This document shows positions 47,181 through 59,682 of a stretch of DNA of 64,000 nucleotides, piece by piece. The stretch is from assembly GCA_032173965.1 (NCBI GenBank), contig JAVUNC010000004.1, positions 4,015,001 through 4,079,000 of the forward strand, in the 5' to 3' direction. Each line of letters opens with the position of its first letter. Positions within the stretch are counted from its first letter, which is position 1. Origin of the DNA: Sitta carolinensis. Lineage: Eukaryota > Chordata > Aves > Passeriformes > Sittidae. The notes beneath the pieces were generated by a model. That model had not been told where the DNA came from. It worked only from the letters and a program-made list of their open reading frames with translations, and searched no databases. The position numbers were made by a program, and so were the translations under genes.

Positions 47181-48281
47181 CCATTTTTATAGAAAATTAA
47201 CAAACCTTTTAGCCACTGGACCTTTATTTTCATACATGAATGTGGCCTATAACACAGACTACTCCATAATTTCTGTCCCAAATTTACTACAATTTATTTC
47301 AGGGATGTTTTGGTACCCTTCTGTAGAAAATAGTTCATGGAGTCCTTAAACTGAAATCAGTAGGGCAATTCAACAAACACAAATGTCAAAAGATACACTT
47401 TTTCTTCTGGTTCATCTTTCATAAAAGATGAAATTAAGTTTGAACCAAGAAGAACAAGGAAGCAGCCTTTCTTGGCACCAGTAATTACAATCTGGGATGG
47501 CCCCAAAAGTCCTTTCTTTGTTTTTAACCACTCTGACAAATGGTGCAAGTAACAGAACTGGAAAAGACAGAACACTTGGCAAAAGGCTGTAAAATGGCAA
47601 AATCACTGAAAGTGTGTTATAAAGCATGCAAGAAGGAAATACTCCCCCAAGCAGGACATGTCAGTTGCATGGGCATGGCTGAGAAAAACTGTTGCTTAAA
47701 GACTGTGACTTATGAATGTCTGCGATGGAAGCAGAAGTGCCATAGGGGGGTAGAGCAGATGAGAAATGGATTAAGCCTGAACATGGAGGAGAAAACTGAA
47801 AAAGTCAGGCAAAGTTTCTGAGGTGGAAGACAACATGCCCTAGGAGGACATGGAAAGTTGGGATGAAAAGAAATTCTCCCTACAGGCACAGACCTTGTCT
47901 ATTACGTTCTACAGTATTTCAGGAATTAAGTTAGAGGACAATGATTTCGTACTTTGCAAAAATGGTTTGTTTTTTATTTTCAATGAGAGAAGGCTACACA
48001 TATACCCATATCTATATTTATACCTAGAGTTCCTAACAAACTGATGCTTATACCGCTATATACCTATACAGGTGTATATACGGCAGTAAATTATTGCATT
48101 GTGCTCTTGTATTGTACTGTTAATTTTCTTCAAAGGGATTGAAATGTTTATGAAAGAAAGAGAAGCTTATTAGGACATGAAGAAGAGTCTGTTGCTGTTA
48201 GTTAAATTATGGTTTGGGACACAGTTATTATAGTCTTTGGCTTTCTTCTTAAATCATTTTTTACTGCAGGTTGGAAATTGG

Positions 48282-48319
<38 letters not shown>

Positions 48320-48734
48320 TAAAAAGACAATTCCATTATCATCAAAAATTAAGATTTTTCAAACTGTCATTTTCATTGATTTTTTTTCCCCTAATCTCAG
48401 AATGGAATATTTCCATCCTCTTATTTGAGATTACTTTCTAGAAAGCAAGAAATGTTGTGGGGACGAATATTAAGTTTAGGAAAGACAAAATAAAAGAATT
48501 TTTCAGTGATAGCTTTTTTCTGATGCCCTCATAACATTATTTTTTACAGTTTCACTTAATAGAAAAACCATTTTGGAAGAACCAAAAAGAACTAACTGTG
48601 TAAAGCAAAATATCCAGTTCTTGCCCAGGGCTGCTTATGACGTCAGTATCCTAATAAATCATGATAAAAACAATGTTTCATATTCATAGACTTGATATGG
48701 TCTGAATTTTTGAAAATAAGTAAAACAGAAGGCT
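47181..48734. other. unique sequence with a (TA)n microsatellite
   Basis: A TA dinucleotide array lies at 48283-48316. A 93-codon frame at 47540-47821 is Cys/Lys-rich but matches nothing I know. No transposon is recognised. Confidence 0.5.
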
Positions 48735-49905
48735 ACAAATGATAGTTGTCATCAGTTTGCATATTTGGGTACCCTGGAGGAATATAGAGACACTCTCAGA
48801 GCATCCAGGTATCAGGGTTAGGAATTCACATGGACACATGAAGGTCAACAGGAAGGGCTTCTATGGGAAGGAAGACCATGATAAATGTGGGTTTAGTGCT
48901 GAATGGGGAAGGGGATCTAGTGACAGGTAGGAAACAAATGCCACATTTTCCTTGATTTTTCCTGCTAAGAGTTGCTTTCATCAGTCTCAGAAACCAAAAG
49001 GAAAATCTGGAGCAAGGAAGACTGACTATCAGTGGTTGAGGACCAGCAGTGGGAACTGGTACACAAGTGGATATATCCAAGTCCAGAAGACCTGGTGAGA
49101 TGTCCCAGGAATATTGAGGCTGCTGGGTGGTCATTCTCACCTATCTTTGAAATGTCATGGCTACCATGGCCAGTGACAGAGATCCCTGAGGACTGGAAAT
49201 GAGCAAATCTCACTCTTATCTTCCAGAAAGGGCCTGAATGAGGATCCAGGAGAGTACGACTCATCCTGGAAACCTCTTGCAAATGTATGAAGGACAAGGA
49301 GGCAATAAGGAATAGGGAACACAGATTTATGAGAGGAAAAACATTCCTTCTCAACTGGATAGCTTTCTGCACTGAAATTAATAGGACAAGGAGGGAGCAG
49401 TGGGCATTGCTTGTTTTAACTTTGAAAAAGCTCTTCATGGTACCTGATATAACCACCATAGGCAAGTAGATCAAGAATAAAATAGATAAGTGGGCAGTGA
49501 GGTGGACTGAAAATGAGCCTGTCTCCCAGCCTCAGAGGTGTTAGGGCTGGCAGCACAAAGTCCAGGAGGAGGCTGTCACAGTACCCAAGGGGGCACTGCT
49601 GGGCCAATGCCATTAATCTTTTTCACTGGCCAAGATGATGAATGGATGCAAATCTGCAGATGGTACAAAACTGCAAGGAGTCGTTGATATGCAAAGTGGT
49701 CGTGCTGCCATTCAGAAGGACTTCAACAAGCTGAAGAAATGGGCCAATGGGAATCTCCTAGAGTTCAGGAAAGGAAAATTCAAAATCTTTGGAACATAAA
49801 GAAATAACTCCATGCCCCAGTACAGACTGGGGAATGCTGGGAAAGCAGCTTGGCAGGAAAAGTCAGTGCGGTCCTGGTGACTCTATCAAACTTGTAGATG
49901 ATGAT
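48735..49905 (+). pseudogene. CR1 LINE ORF2 fragment, dead reverse transcriptase
   Basis: This is the longest CR1 piece in the window, running from the region between endonuclease and reverse transcriptase through the reverse-transcriptase core. In CR1 elements ORF2 copies the element RNA into DNA at the insertion site. The left part reads K-x-N-x-K-G-F-Y near 48841. From 49173 on, one frame can be followed almost to the end with stops at 49203, 49242, 49467 and 49797. It shows VTEIPEDWK, HRFMRGK, the motif A region at 49410-49437 (V-L-T-L-K-K-L-F, where the family has L-D-F-S-K-A-F), the motif B region near 49575 (V-P-K-G-A-L-L-G) and motif C near 49653 (S-A-D-G-T-K-L, where the family has A-D-D). 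Catalytic Asp residues are lost in motifs A and C. There are also internal deletions and a frameshift before 49173. The 3' untranslated region and tail are absent, so it is truncated at both ends. Confidence 0.9.
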
Positions 49906-50536
49906 TCTTTAATTTCATGTAGACCACTTTTTAACCAAAATCTAAACAGAAATTTGAATAGAAATTTGTTGTTATTCTATGTATTATGAGTCACAGAGAA
50001 ACTGCTGAAATTATTTACAGGAACTATCCACAATGGATAGGACAGATTAGCCATCCACCCTCTAGGAACAAAAATCAACATGGGTATAGTGAAGGTGACT
50101 GAAAAGTGGCTGATGCTGCATGAGTTGATATTGCTTCTAACAGCAGTGGAGCTGTCACTTTCAACACACACTGCTCAGTTCATTCCTGCTGTCCTCCCAA
50201 AGCCGTCTCAGTGCACTAAAATATTTTTAGGGCCTTCCATTTCCATTTCCCTGTCAGCTTCTCTCTGTGCTTTCCGTCAAATTAGTTTGTATCTATGCAC
50301 ATGATGAGACTGCTCAGAATTTTATTAGCATGACTTGGGCTGACCACAACACTCATGTGCAAGAGGAGCAAAGGTCCATCCTTTTTATCCTCCTGCATGT
50401 TTTCAGGGATAATGCAAACTGGAATAGTCACAATACATTTGCCCTGGGGCAGTAAGCAGATAAAAGTAAGAAATACATATATGAAATACTTTGGGAAATT
50501 ATTGGATATTACTTGTACCCTCTCCAAATTCTATAA

Positions 50537-50575
<39 letters not shown>

Positions 50576-51344
50576 GGAATAAACTCTTACCTCCTCAGTA
50601 ATCCCATGAAAGAGGCTTTATGCAGAGTTGAAATGTACTTGTCTGTGCATATTCACAGTCTACTTAGTCATAAAAATGAAATGTTCTTTTGCGGACGTAC
50701 CTATGGAAAAAAGTCCAGACATGTAATCTGAACATAGGGAATAACACCTGCCTCGACCAATGGACACAGTGAACATTCCCTGAGCAAATTAAGATGTCAG
50801 GATCTGGCCCTAAATTTTCATTGCAAGCTATAAGGATTTTTTAAATATGATTTTCCTCATGTCAAAGAGCAAGAATATGGGAAAAAGGAAGAGGTGTGAC
50901 TTGGAGAGCATTACATCATCCCCTTTCATTGGCTGTAAGGACATGTAGGCCATAAACAAAGGGAATTGCTTTGGAAAGATTTGAAATGGAGATTGTCCTA
51001 GACCAGCTGAGGCTTTTGAAACCTGTTAGAATGTGCAAATGGATTCAGGTGAGCTCTCGAAATATATTTTATAATTAAAAATTATGGAACGAAGAATGTT
51101 TTTGACCCCTAATAACTGGCACTGGTGAAGACTCAATTTATCATCATTAACATAAGACTAAACAAAGACAATACTGGTTTCAGTAGATGAAAAATAAGCT
51201 AGAAAAGAGGAAAAATAAAAGGAGAAGAAAGGAAGAGAATATGTATTGTTTCCTTAAATAAAGATTGAAGATGTATATCAAAATTGCCTTGTGGATTCAG
51301 AAGGGAAGGATCAGCCTTTTCCTTAGAAGAAAAGGACTATTGTC
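49906..51344. other. unique sequence with a T31 homopolymer
   Basis: Thirty-one consecutive T bases lie at 50540-50570. No transposon or exon is recognised on either side of it. Confidence 0.5.
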
Positions 51345-51435
51345 ACATGGTGGGACCCTTGGAGTTTTCCTGTGCAGGGCCAGGAGCTGGAGTTGATTCC
51401 TGTCGGTCCCTTCCAGCTCAGGATACCCCGTGGTG
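51345..51435 (+). mobile_element. CR1 LINE, 90-bp 3' tip
   Basis: Forward order: 'ggacccttggagttttcc', 'gtgcagggccaggagctg', 'cccttccagctcaggata', then a decayed tail ('ccccgtggtgctttg'). Same group as the copy at 40372. Plus strand. Confidence 0.85.
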
Positions 51436-54400
51436 CTTTGATTTTACTTAGACTGCCTCCAGACAATAAAAACTTGGCAGTTATACTACAGACTGCTTGG
51501 TTACTCCTGACAGTAAGAGCTGGTCTTAAGTAGATTTTCAATCACTAGTAGTGAGCACAGATTACACATTATAATTCAGAAAGACCATGAGATCAGGTAC
51601 CTATACCAGAACCTTAAATTTCCAGGAAGGACATGAAAAATAATAGCAAAAATAAATTTTCCAAGATCAAGTTATCCTGAATATTTTCCCCCCAAAGAAA
51701 TAAATGTTAACCATTAGTTTATCATCTCAGATTTGTTGGTGCAATCTGCAATAGCATGTGACATCCAGACAGGAGACTTTTTATCCTGATTCCTGGTTCC
51801 AAACCATTCATTGTGTGTCCTGGAATAGTGCTGCTACTTCTGGTTTTTGGAGGAGTGGTGTTCTTATAAAGGAATCCAAATTTCTTTATAAAGCCCCAAG
51901 AGACCATTGGGTGAAAAACCATTCTAAACATATGAAACGCTTTTCTTCTTTTGCTATTATTGTAACAATAATCTTTGCTGCCCTTTGTATTAAATTTTCT
52001 ACTCATAGCACCTGCAGTACTAAGATTACAAGGAATTTTATTGCAATAATACATAATTTTTTTCATACCAGGGCTTTGACACCATTCCCACAGGGGGAAG
52101 TTTTTGTCATCACCAGGACCAACAGGACACTTACTGTAAAAAGAAATAAATCACTCCCTATGATACCTAAGTAAATATTTAGAACCTTTAATTTATTACA
52201 TATTCTTGAAAATCTCAGTTGAAAATTTTCTAAAATACCCTGAAACATATTTTTCCTTTATGGATCATTAATTTACTGAAAGCTCATTGTGGGTCATTTT
52301 TTTACAGAGCATTGAGAAACAAGGTGCTGCTCACTAGAACTGGTAAATATTACAAAGTATCAGTGAACTTACATTTTGAATACAAATCAGAAAATTTCCA
52401 TTACATATGCAATCTCCTTTTTTCATTTCCCATTATATACTCAGCAATATTATTGAAGAAACAGAGTTTTATAAAAGCTCATACAAATGCTCATTTCCTC
52501 AGACTACGATCCGACACAAGGAAATACTGATAAGGTTATCTGCCTCTTTTATTGGACTTATTAATTTTGCTGAATATATTCCAAGACATGATGTATCCTT
52601 CAGAGCAGTCAATGCAAAACTCAACATTAGAAGAGGAAGGAAAACATGCTTATTGTGCAGTGCTGTGATAGGTCAGCTTTTGAACTTCAGAACTGCTGGT
52701 GTTCACAATTTCTGAGTGGCAATTATTCAGTATTTCCAAAAAGTAGCTTAATGTACACTGAGACAGCTAAAGTGTTGTAGTTTCCTGTCTATGTCCTATA
52801 AAGCATTTCAAATCAATAAAGGAAAAATAAATTTCTCAGTGTAAGGTCACCAGGACAATAAAAACTAACCCATATCACTTTACTACCAGAGAAGCTGGGA
52901 CCTGATTCAGGTTGTTTTAGTCCTATTTGTTCAAAATGTTAATAAAACAGTTTGTTCTTTAGTGATGTATGTTGCCTTATCCTATAAAGCTATAAATATA
53001 TAAAATGTTTCAAATATACTTATGTCATTTATATATAGAATTAAATGTGTCTATTTATAAAAATTATATGCATAAATACAATTGTGTGAAACCTTTTTTT
53101 CTACATTTTAAAAAATTCTGTTGCAAAGATTTCAAGAAACAAATCCTCTCCAGAACTCTGTGCAGAAATAAATGCACACAAGCAATCTATGGGTCAAAAG
53201 CTTTTAGGGCCTGACAGAATTAGTGAGCAGGAACAGATAAAACATTCAGCTCATGCCATTGACCCGTTGTGCATGGCCATGTCCAAGACATCTGCCCAAG
53301 ACCTGCAAACCTCATTTGCATCCAAAGTCACTGTTGAAATAAAACTTAAGTTCAATGAAAAAAATCAGAAATTGCCTCACTGATATGCCAAAACACTGAC
53401 CAATTTCTTTTTCTATGAAAACTTCTTGTAGCCAAACGCTTCCATCTCAGGCCTAATTCTCAGTCAAAGGGAATTCCCTCTGCTTCTTTTCCAGAAACGA
53501 AGTGAATATTAGTTATCAGGTTCTATATACATATAAATCTGTGGAACACATCCCTGTGGGATGTCCCAGAACAGAACTTTGTAGATAGGCATCACTGTAG
53601 ATTGGTCTCGTTGGAAATACCAACGGCCAAAAGGGCTTCAGGTTTAAATAATTCTCTTGCCCTTCCAGGTGGTTCACCACTCCAGGTCAAGTGCAAGGTG
53701 CATTGATTAAATAGCTTAAGGGAAGGTCAGAGCTCCAGCCTACCTTCCCTGGGGTTTCCAGGAAAGAAGGGTATTTTGTGGCCAGTTGGAATCTCATGCC
53801 ACTTATCAGACACGAATAAGACTACCGAACAAAACCAACCTCATTTAAAATCAAGATTATCTATCCAGTGGACAGAGATTGATGTTTTCCATTTGTACAA
53901 AGTGTTTGAAAGTAACAGTTTGGACTTCTGATATTTGTAGGGTTTTTTGGTAGGTGTCATAACCTTTTCTGATGTGGTCTTCATATGGCAAGTTGGATCT
54001 CTTTGTTTAGACAAAAAGCTTTGGTTACCTGTGCTCCCAATGAATGCTCCCCTTCAACAGAGCTTTTCTCTTTTCCTTCCTGCTCAGCACTTAGAGAGCC
54101 TTACCAAAATACTTTGAAATTTTCTGGTTTTGTGTTTTGCTTCTGCGACAGGATCATCCAGTGTAACTGAGACTTCCGAGGAGCTGTGGGGTTTTTTTTG
54201 AAACCAGAGGCTGAAAAAATGTTAAAAAGGACCTGCAGGATGCCTCTCCCTATGAACCCATGAGGAGAAAGAGCTGAAAATGATCATATATTTTAAAAAA
54301 AGCTATGATGTTCTTTCACATGCAAATTACCAGAGATCCAACTCACATAGTTCATATCCCAATAGGAGGAAATACAGCAGAGCTGACAGATGTCATCAGT

Positions 54401-56502
54401 TGACTTAAATGACAGCATAAAAATTCACAACGTAAGTCTTTTATCTACAAACCTCGCATGTTTAAGAAAAAAAACTGTGCCAGTGGTTACAGGCTACTAC
54501 TTTGACTGCTAAGCCTTTGTCACCTGCAATTCTGTGGGTAAACAGTTCTAAATCGTGGGACTTATTCAACAGTATCAATAATTTTAATACAGAATGGTAA
54601 AGACATGGATTTTTAAAACAAAACCAGAAAACAACCAAAAATTACTCTTGTGTATGAGTGTTTCTTTGTGATCCAACTTGTAACATTTTTATAGGCTGTA
54701 TGTCTGAAAGAACATGCATATAATGATGTTTAAAATGTAGTTGAGAGCAAAATTATTGCAGTTTTATATATACAGTGAAGCCATATAACAAAAGAGCAGT
54801 AGCTAGTGTTTGCCCTTATATGAGATGCAGTCATATAATAGAGAGCCTTAAAGCTAGGGTTTACTGTACTTTGGGAATTAATCACATAAACTATAAATTG
54901 GGTTCAACAGGCTGGCTGGGTAAATAGGCGCAGCTAATGAGGACACTATGAGATCTTATAAGAGCGCTGACTGCCCCAGGACAAAAGTGCCGAGCTGCAC
55001 CTGATGGAAAACTAGAAGACATCAAAGCATAAAGGATTAGTGCTCTCACAGTGTTGAGAAATGGCCAGGGGGAGATTCACCAACTTATTACCCACATCCA
55101 AGCTAATCCTGTTATCTGCAAAATATGACTGTGTTCAGGAACTGCCACCACCTAAACTTGCAGGAGACTAATTCTGTGTTTACATGGACAAAAGTGAGGG
55201 GAATTTTCATCTGGGCAAAGAATATGAGAGAAGAGAATTTTTAAGGGTTTCCTTTGTATTGAATGCTTGAAGAGGGGAAAATATAAAATTAGTTCTTTAA
55301 TGGCTATTCCGTATCCTATATAGATATCCTATAGGATAGACTCCCTTCTCTGAGAATCCAGGGCAAAAGTCACGTAAAATATGTTCTCTCTTGTTTAGTT
55401 GCACTTTCCTAAAAGAAAATCAAAATGCATTGGAAGTACCTTTGAAGATGAGAGGAATTAATAGTCCCCCAATATCCCTGCCCAGGAAATCCTTTGTGCA
55501 GCAAATGTCTGCCTGATGTTTTTTTCAGTGCAATAAAAGAAGGTGAAAAATATCCCAAGGTCCTTGCCAGCACACCACAAAATATAATTCATTATACAGC
55601 CTAAGGAATGTGAGTTGACTCAAAATTTTTTTTGAGAAAGGTTTATAATTACCAATTCTAGAAATCTAATTTCTTTTTTATACCAAAGGTCCATTTGGTA
55701 TAATAGCACCTATGGTGGATAATGGCTCTTATTTTTTGTATTTGAATAAAACAGAAATAAAACCAAACAGTACCTCTTAAAGCAGATAATTCCAGGGAAA
55801 GGTCTGCAAGTTATATTTAATCTAAACATGCAATATGCTTCTTCCAGTGGCTCATCAGTGCCAGGGATGGTTTTCTCCAGGGCAGAGTTTAGGCATGATT
55901 ACCCAGGCAAGCCCATGGCTAAGCATTTATATGGCATTAAGGAACACCCCCAGCACACAGATCTTGCAGGCAAGGATTTATCTAGCTATCTAAGGGAAAT
56001 GATTAATTTTGTAGGTTTTAATTTTTAGGGATTGTAAGAATGCCAGAGTGCCTGGTGATGGGAGAGACTCATTGTGAGGATGGCATCGCCTGCAGGCTCC
56101 CCTTGGCTTTCTCACTGTGCTGTTTGTCAGCAGCACACCAAAGTTGTGAGAATACTGCAATTAGTGGCCTCCGTTAGCAATGAAAAATAAGCAGCCTGGT
56201 GAGAAAGAGGTGGTGATTACCTGATGTGAGTGAATCAAAGCACCAGGGGAGGATTGGTGTGGTCACTCCAGGGTACCTGTGGAAACAAATTTATACCCTT
56301 AACTTGCACATCAGCCCCTTCTCATTTGTCTGTTTTCTAAGCCTGGACACATCTGGATTTCTTCTTTTCTTTCTCCTATAGCATCACCCAGTCTAGTAAC
56401 CAGAATGTCCCACAACAAAATCCTTGTTAATTTACTGTTTTTCAACCCAGACTGCAATGGATCCTCCTCTGTCTATATAAATGAATCTCCTGATGTCCTT
56501 TT
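51436..56502. other. 5-kb stretch without recognised interspersed repeats
   Basis: AT-rich, with no CR1, LTR or exon recognised. A 138-codon frame at 51758-52174 is the longest here. It has one hydrophobic segment but no domain I know, and an overlapping 114-codon frame lies on the other strand. The part from 54770 to 55050 mixes AT-rich words with 'ggcgcagctaatgagg' and 'ataagagcgctgac' and looks like possible conserved non-coding DNA. Confidence 0.45.
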
Positions 56503-56578
56503 CAAAGGTTGGATTTGATGGCCATGGAGGTCTTGTCCAAACCTAATATCCTGTGATTTTGTGAAATTCTGTGGAATG
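56503..56578 (+). mobile_element. CR1 LINE, 75-bp 3' tip
   Basis: Forward order: 'aggttggatttgatggcc', 'ggaggtcttgtccaaacc', then the tail TGATTTTGTGAAATTCTGTGG. This is the 'ttggacttgatgatctt' CR1 group, the same group as the minus-strand copy at 10126. Plus strand. Confidence 0.85.
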
Positions 56579-56764
56579 TTCATTGGTTAATTCTGCAGCT
56601 GCCTTCATTCAGTAAGATGAGATATTTTTCACTCATAAAATTGATATAAACTGAAAAATCGGATGCTTAGATCTCTCAAAATCCTTTTGATTTTACTGAG
56701 TCCTTTCTTTTGGAGAGAGAAAAATATTTAGCCATCTTTTAAAAATACATGAAAGTTCCATTTG
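56579..56764. other. spacer between two plus-strand CR1 copies
   Basis: About 185 bp of AT-rich sequence with nothing recognised. Confidence 0.45.
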
Positions 56765-56995
56765 TACATGTCAGAAGAAATTCTTCCCTGTGAGGAGGGT
56801 GAGACCCTGGCACAGGTTTCCCAGAGAAGTTGTGGCTGCCCTAGCTCTGGAAATGTTCAAGGCCAGCTTGGACAGGGCTTGGAGCGACCCAGGATAGTGG
56901 AAGTTTTCCCTGCCCATGGCAGGAGACTTGAAACAGGTCAGAATTTAAGATCCTTCCAACCCCAAACCATTCTGTCATTCTATAATTCTTCAATT
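56765..56995 (+). mobile_element. CR1 LINE, 230-bp 3' fragment
   Basis: Forward order: 'gaagaaattcttccctg', 'gagaccctggcacagg', 'gaagttgtggctgcccta', 'aatgttcaaggccagc', 'ctgcccatggcaggag', then the tail CATTCTGTCATTCTATAATTC with three degenerate octamers. Plus strand. Confidence 0.96.
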
Positions 56996-58086
56996 TTCTT
57001 TTTCTCTAATAGAGAGCTCTCTTCCTTAAATTTTTATTGAGATAGCTTTTTTAATTTTATTTTGTTCCTCTTGAAAATGTGGAAAAACTACTGAGAACAT
57101 GTCAATTGTTGGATTCAAAGCCAAATAATTTAATTTTGTCAGAATAAAATGTCTTTGATTTAAATTCAAAATATATCCATATGACTATATAATTTATTAA
57201 GTAATTTTTGCAGTTTTTTAAATTTCCTAGGAAATTTGAAGATCCATTACTGCCACAGACACCAGAGTGCTATCATTGCAACAAAGAACAGCTTCAGCTA
57301 AGACACAGTTTGTTAGAAAATGAAAAATAAGAGGCTAGAAAACACCAATTAAAAATGAAGTAGTTCTATGGAGCATTGATAGTCACATAAATTTCTAAAT
57401 GTTTGTCTGTTTTCTGATGGGCAGAAAAATGTTTCTTACTTTTTCATCTTATTTAAACCAAAAAATGGAGCAACACTAAATATTGTGGATTCCACATAAG
57501 AAGGAAAAGAAAACCTGATTCCTGCCTGGAACCTGTAGGGACTGACATGATAGTCCTAACAACTGCTTGCCTTCTTATTTTAGACATTTGCTGATAAAAT
57601 GGGAAGCAAGAATGAAAAGTAATAATATCCATGAATAATTTTGTTTTTCTTATTGATTTCACATACTCAAGCACAGTTTTGAATGAGAGAAAAAAAGCCT
57701 CAGAAGAGATATTAGCAGCTAAAGAAAAAGACTAATTTTGAAGGTATGATTTATACAAATATTATATTGATCCTTAAATTGGGGGTGTTCATAAAGGAGA
57801 AAGGTCTTATGAAAGATTTTCTGATTTCAAGTTTTATTATGTTTTGTTGAAATTGTGCTTGCTATTATGTTCTGACCTCTTCCCTGATGTTTTTTTCTTC
57901 TTATCCTGGCTCTCTTCCTCAGCAAATTCACAGACAATAGTCCTGATCTGATTTGCTATTTAATTTTTCAGATGTATTCAGAACCTCTTGGCAAATAAAA
58001 TTCTCATAAGAATTCAAAAATTTGCATTCTTAAATTTATGTTGGACAACACATGGATCCCAAAATTGACCAATGTTCAAAATGTGT
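56996..58086. other. AT-rich unique sequence
   Basis: No repeat or exon is recognised. Confidence 0.5.
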
Positions 58087-58180
58087 AGATCATAGAATCA
58101 GAAAACACCCTGATTTGGAAGGAACCCACATTTTTGGGTGTCATTTACTCCAATGCAGCAAGGCAAGAAGTCTCTGATGA
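58087..58180 (-). mobile_element. CR1 LINE, 95-bp 3' tip, degraded
   Basis: The tail ATCATAGAATCAG is followed by 'aacaccctgatttggaag' and 'gaacccacatttttggg', resembling the 'ccctgagttggaagggacc' CR1 group. The right edge is unclear. Minus strand. Confidence 0.8.
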
Positions 58181-58704
58181 TTCCAGAATGAATCCATATA
58201 TTTTTCCTTGGCCCTTGGCAGAAATCAGCTCCATTTGGTGATCTTTACCTTATTCACCTAGTACATACATCTACAGATTTATGTAAACTTTTTCAGCAGC
58301 TGAAGAAAAAGTAAAACTCCATAGATCAAAAACTCCTCCCCTCTCACTTCCTGCCCTCTCCCCACCACAAACCAGAAAACACTGAACACAATTATTTTAT
58401 ATTCCTTAGATTGAAAGGAGGTTTTTTTCTCTGTAGTCCAAACTGGATCACAAAAAATGACAATAGTGGAGGCATTCTCTTCCCCTAAGTCCTTTTGGAA
58501 GTAAGTCTAAAAAATATTTTGTTTCTCTTAACTAAATATTTTGCTTTTATTTCCCAAAGCTGTGGAAAAAGTCAATATAACAAATTTCAAACTACCAAAG
58601 AATGTTTTTCTTTGTAGCTGCAGAACTGTGATGCCTTTACTTTTTCTGTATTGATGTTTTATGTTTCTGAGAAGTTCAGAGAATGAAAAAACAAGTTTCT
58701 TTTC
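58181..58704. other. AT-rich unique sequence
   Basis: About 520 bp with nothing recognised. Confidence 0.45.
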
Positions 58705-59192
58705 TGTGAGTTCTGAGTTCCCAAGTACAAGAGAAACATGGAGCTCCTGGAGTGAGTCCAGCAGAGGCTACAAAGCTGATGGAGGGACTGGAGCATCTCC
58801 CTGCTGGGGAAAGGCTGAGGGAGCTGGGGCTGTTCAGCCTGCAGAGGGGACACAGCTGAGAGGGAAGCTCATCCCTGTGTGTGCCTGTGAGCAGGGGGGT
58901 CAGAGCAGGGCCCAGGCTCTGCTCCAGGGCCCAGCAATGGCACCAGAGGAACGGGCAGGGACTGATCCCAGCAAGTTCACCTGGACAGGAGGAGGAACTT
59001 CCCTGTGCAGTGACCCAGCACTGAACAGACACCAGAGAAGGTTTGGAGTCTCCTCACTGGGAAATTCCAGAGCTCTCTGGACACAACCCTGTGCCCTGTG
59101 CTCTGGGGTGACCCTGCCTGGGCAGGGAGGAGGCACCAGAGGAGTCGCTGGGGTTTCTTACACCCCTTTTGTGATTCTGTCATTCTGTGTGC
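58705..59192 (+). mobile_element. CR1 LINE, 490-bp 3' fragment, younger-looking copy
   Basis: It starts within the end of ORF2 ('cccaagtacaagagaaac', 'atggagctcctggagtg'), continues through 'ctccctgctggggaaagg' and 'cctgcagaggggacacag', and ends with the tail TGATTCTGTCATTCTGTGTG. About 240 bp of it is nearly identical to the minus-strand copy at 38074-38692. The 183-codon frame across it is not the ORF2 frame, which reads M-E-G-L-E-H-L-P-A-G-E-R-L-R-E-L-G-L-F before a stop. That long frame is therefore not a gene. Confidence 0.96.
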
Positions 59193-59581
59193 ATTTAAGG
59201 GACACATCATGAGTCGTTTACTTCACCTCGCCTTTTAGAACCAACTAAAAGTTCGTTCTCAACAATGTACTCAGTGGGTAAAGAGGGGACCTACCCCAAA
59301 GATCTGCATTTGTTTGCAGCATAGATAATGATCTCTGGGCAGGTCAATATGTGTATCCTATTGGAACTCTTGGTGTGCTATCCACCATTACAAATTGACA
59401 CCCAAAAGGATCAATTACTTGAATTAGGTGAATTCCACCTTTTTCCAACAATTTCTTCATTTTCTTTTCCAAGTCGTGAATGTCCACACTTCATCAATTG
59501 TTTTTTCTATTTCATAATAATCTTTTCATACCCAGAACAGAAATGTTTGCAAGGACTGTCTGGTGCACACCTTTGAGTTTT
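59193..59581. other. unique non-coding sequence
   Basis: About 390 bp between two CR1 copies. Nothing is recognised. Confidence 0.45.
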
Positions 59582-59682
59582 TCACAGAATCACAGAATAA
59601 TTTGGCTTGGAAGGGACCTTCAGGGTCACGTGCTTCCAATCCCCTGCCATGGGCAACAACACCCTCCACTAAACCAGTGTAA
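59582..59682 (-). mobile_element. CR1 LINE, 100-bp 3' fragment
   Basis: The tail TCACAGAATCACAGAATAAT leads into 'tttggcttggaagggacc', 'cccctgccatgggcaac' and 'accctccactaaaccag'. Minus strand. Confidence 0.94.

Noticed and set aside
46770..47349. Two long overlapping plus-strand frames (140 and 171 codons) with Leu-Phe-Ser and Ile-Pro-Ser-His repeats
   Set aside because: Both are translations of the TTCTC and CATCC microsatellites.
47540..47821. 93-codon Cys/Lys-rich frame that looks like a small secreted protein
   Set aside because: No signal peptide at the start, no regular Cys spacing of a known family, and it sits in unique AT-rich DNA.
51758..52174. 138-codon frame with a hydrophobic segment
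   Set aside because: No recognisable domain, an overlapping 114-codon frame on the other strand, and no splice or promoter context. Treated as chance.
58661..59212. 183-codon frame, longest in the window, with a partner frame at 38141-38431 and 38346-38654 on the minus strand
   Set aside because: The similarity between the two loci comes from shared CR1 DNA. The frame is not the native CR1 ORF2 phase, so neither is a protein family.
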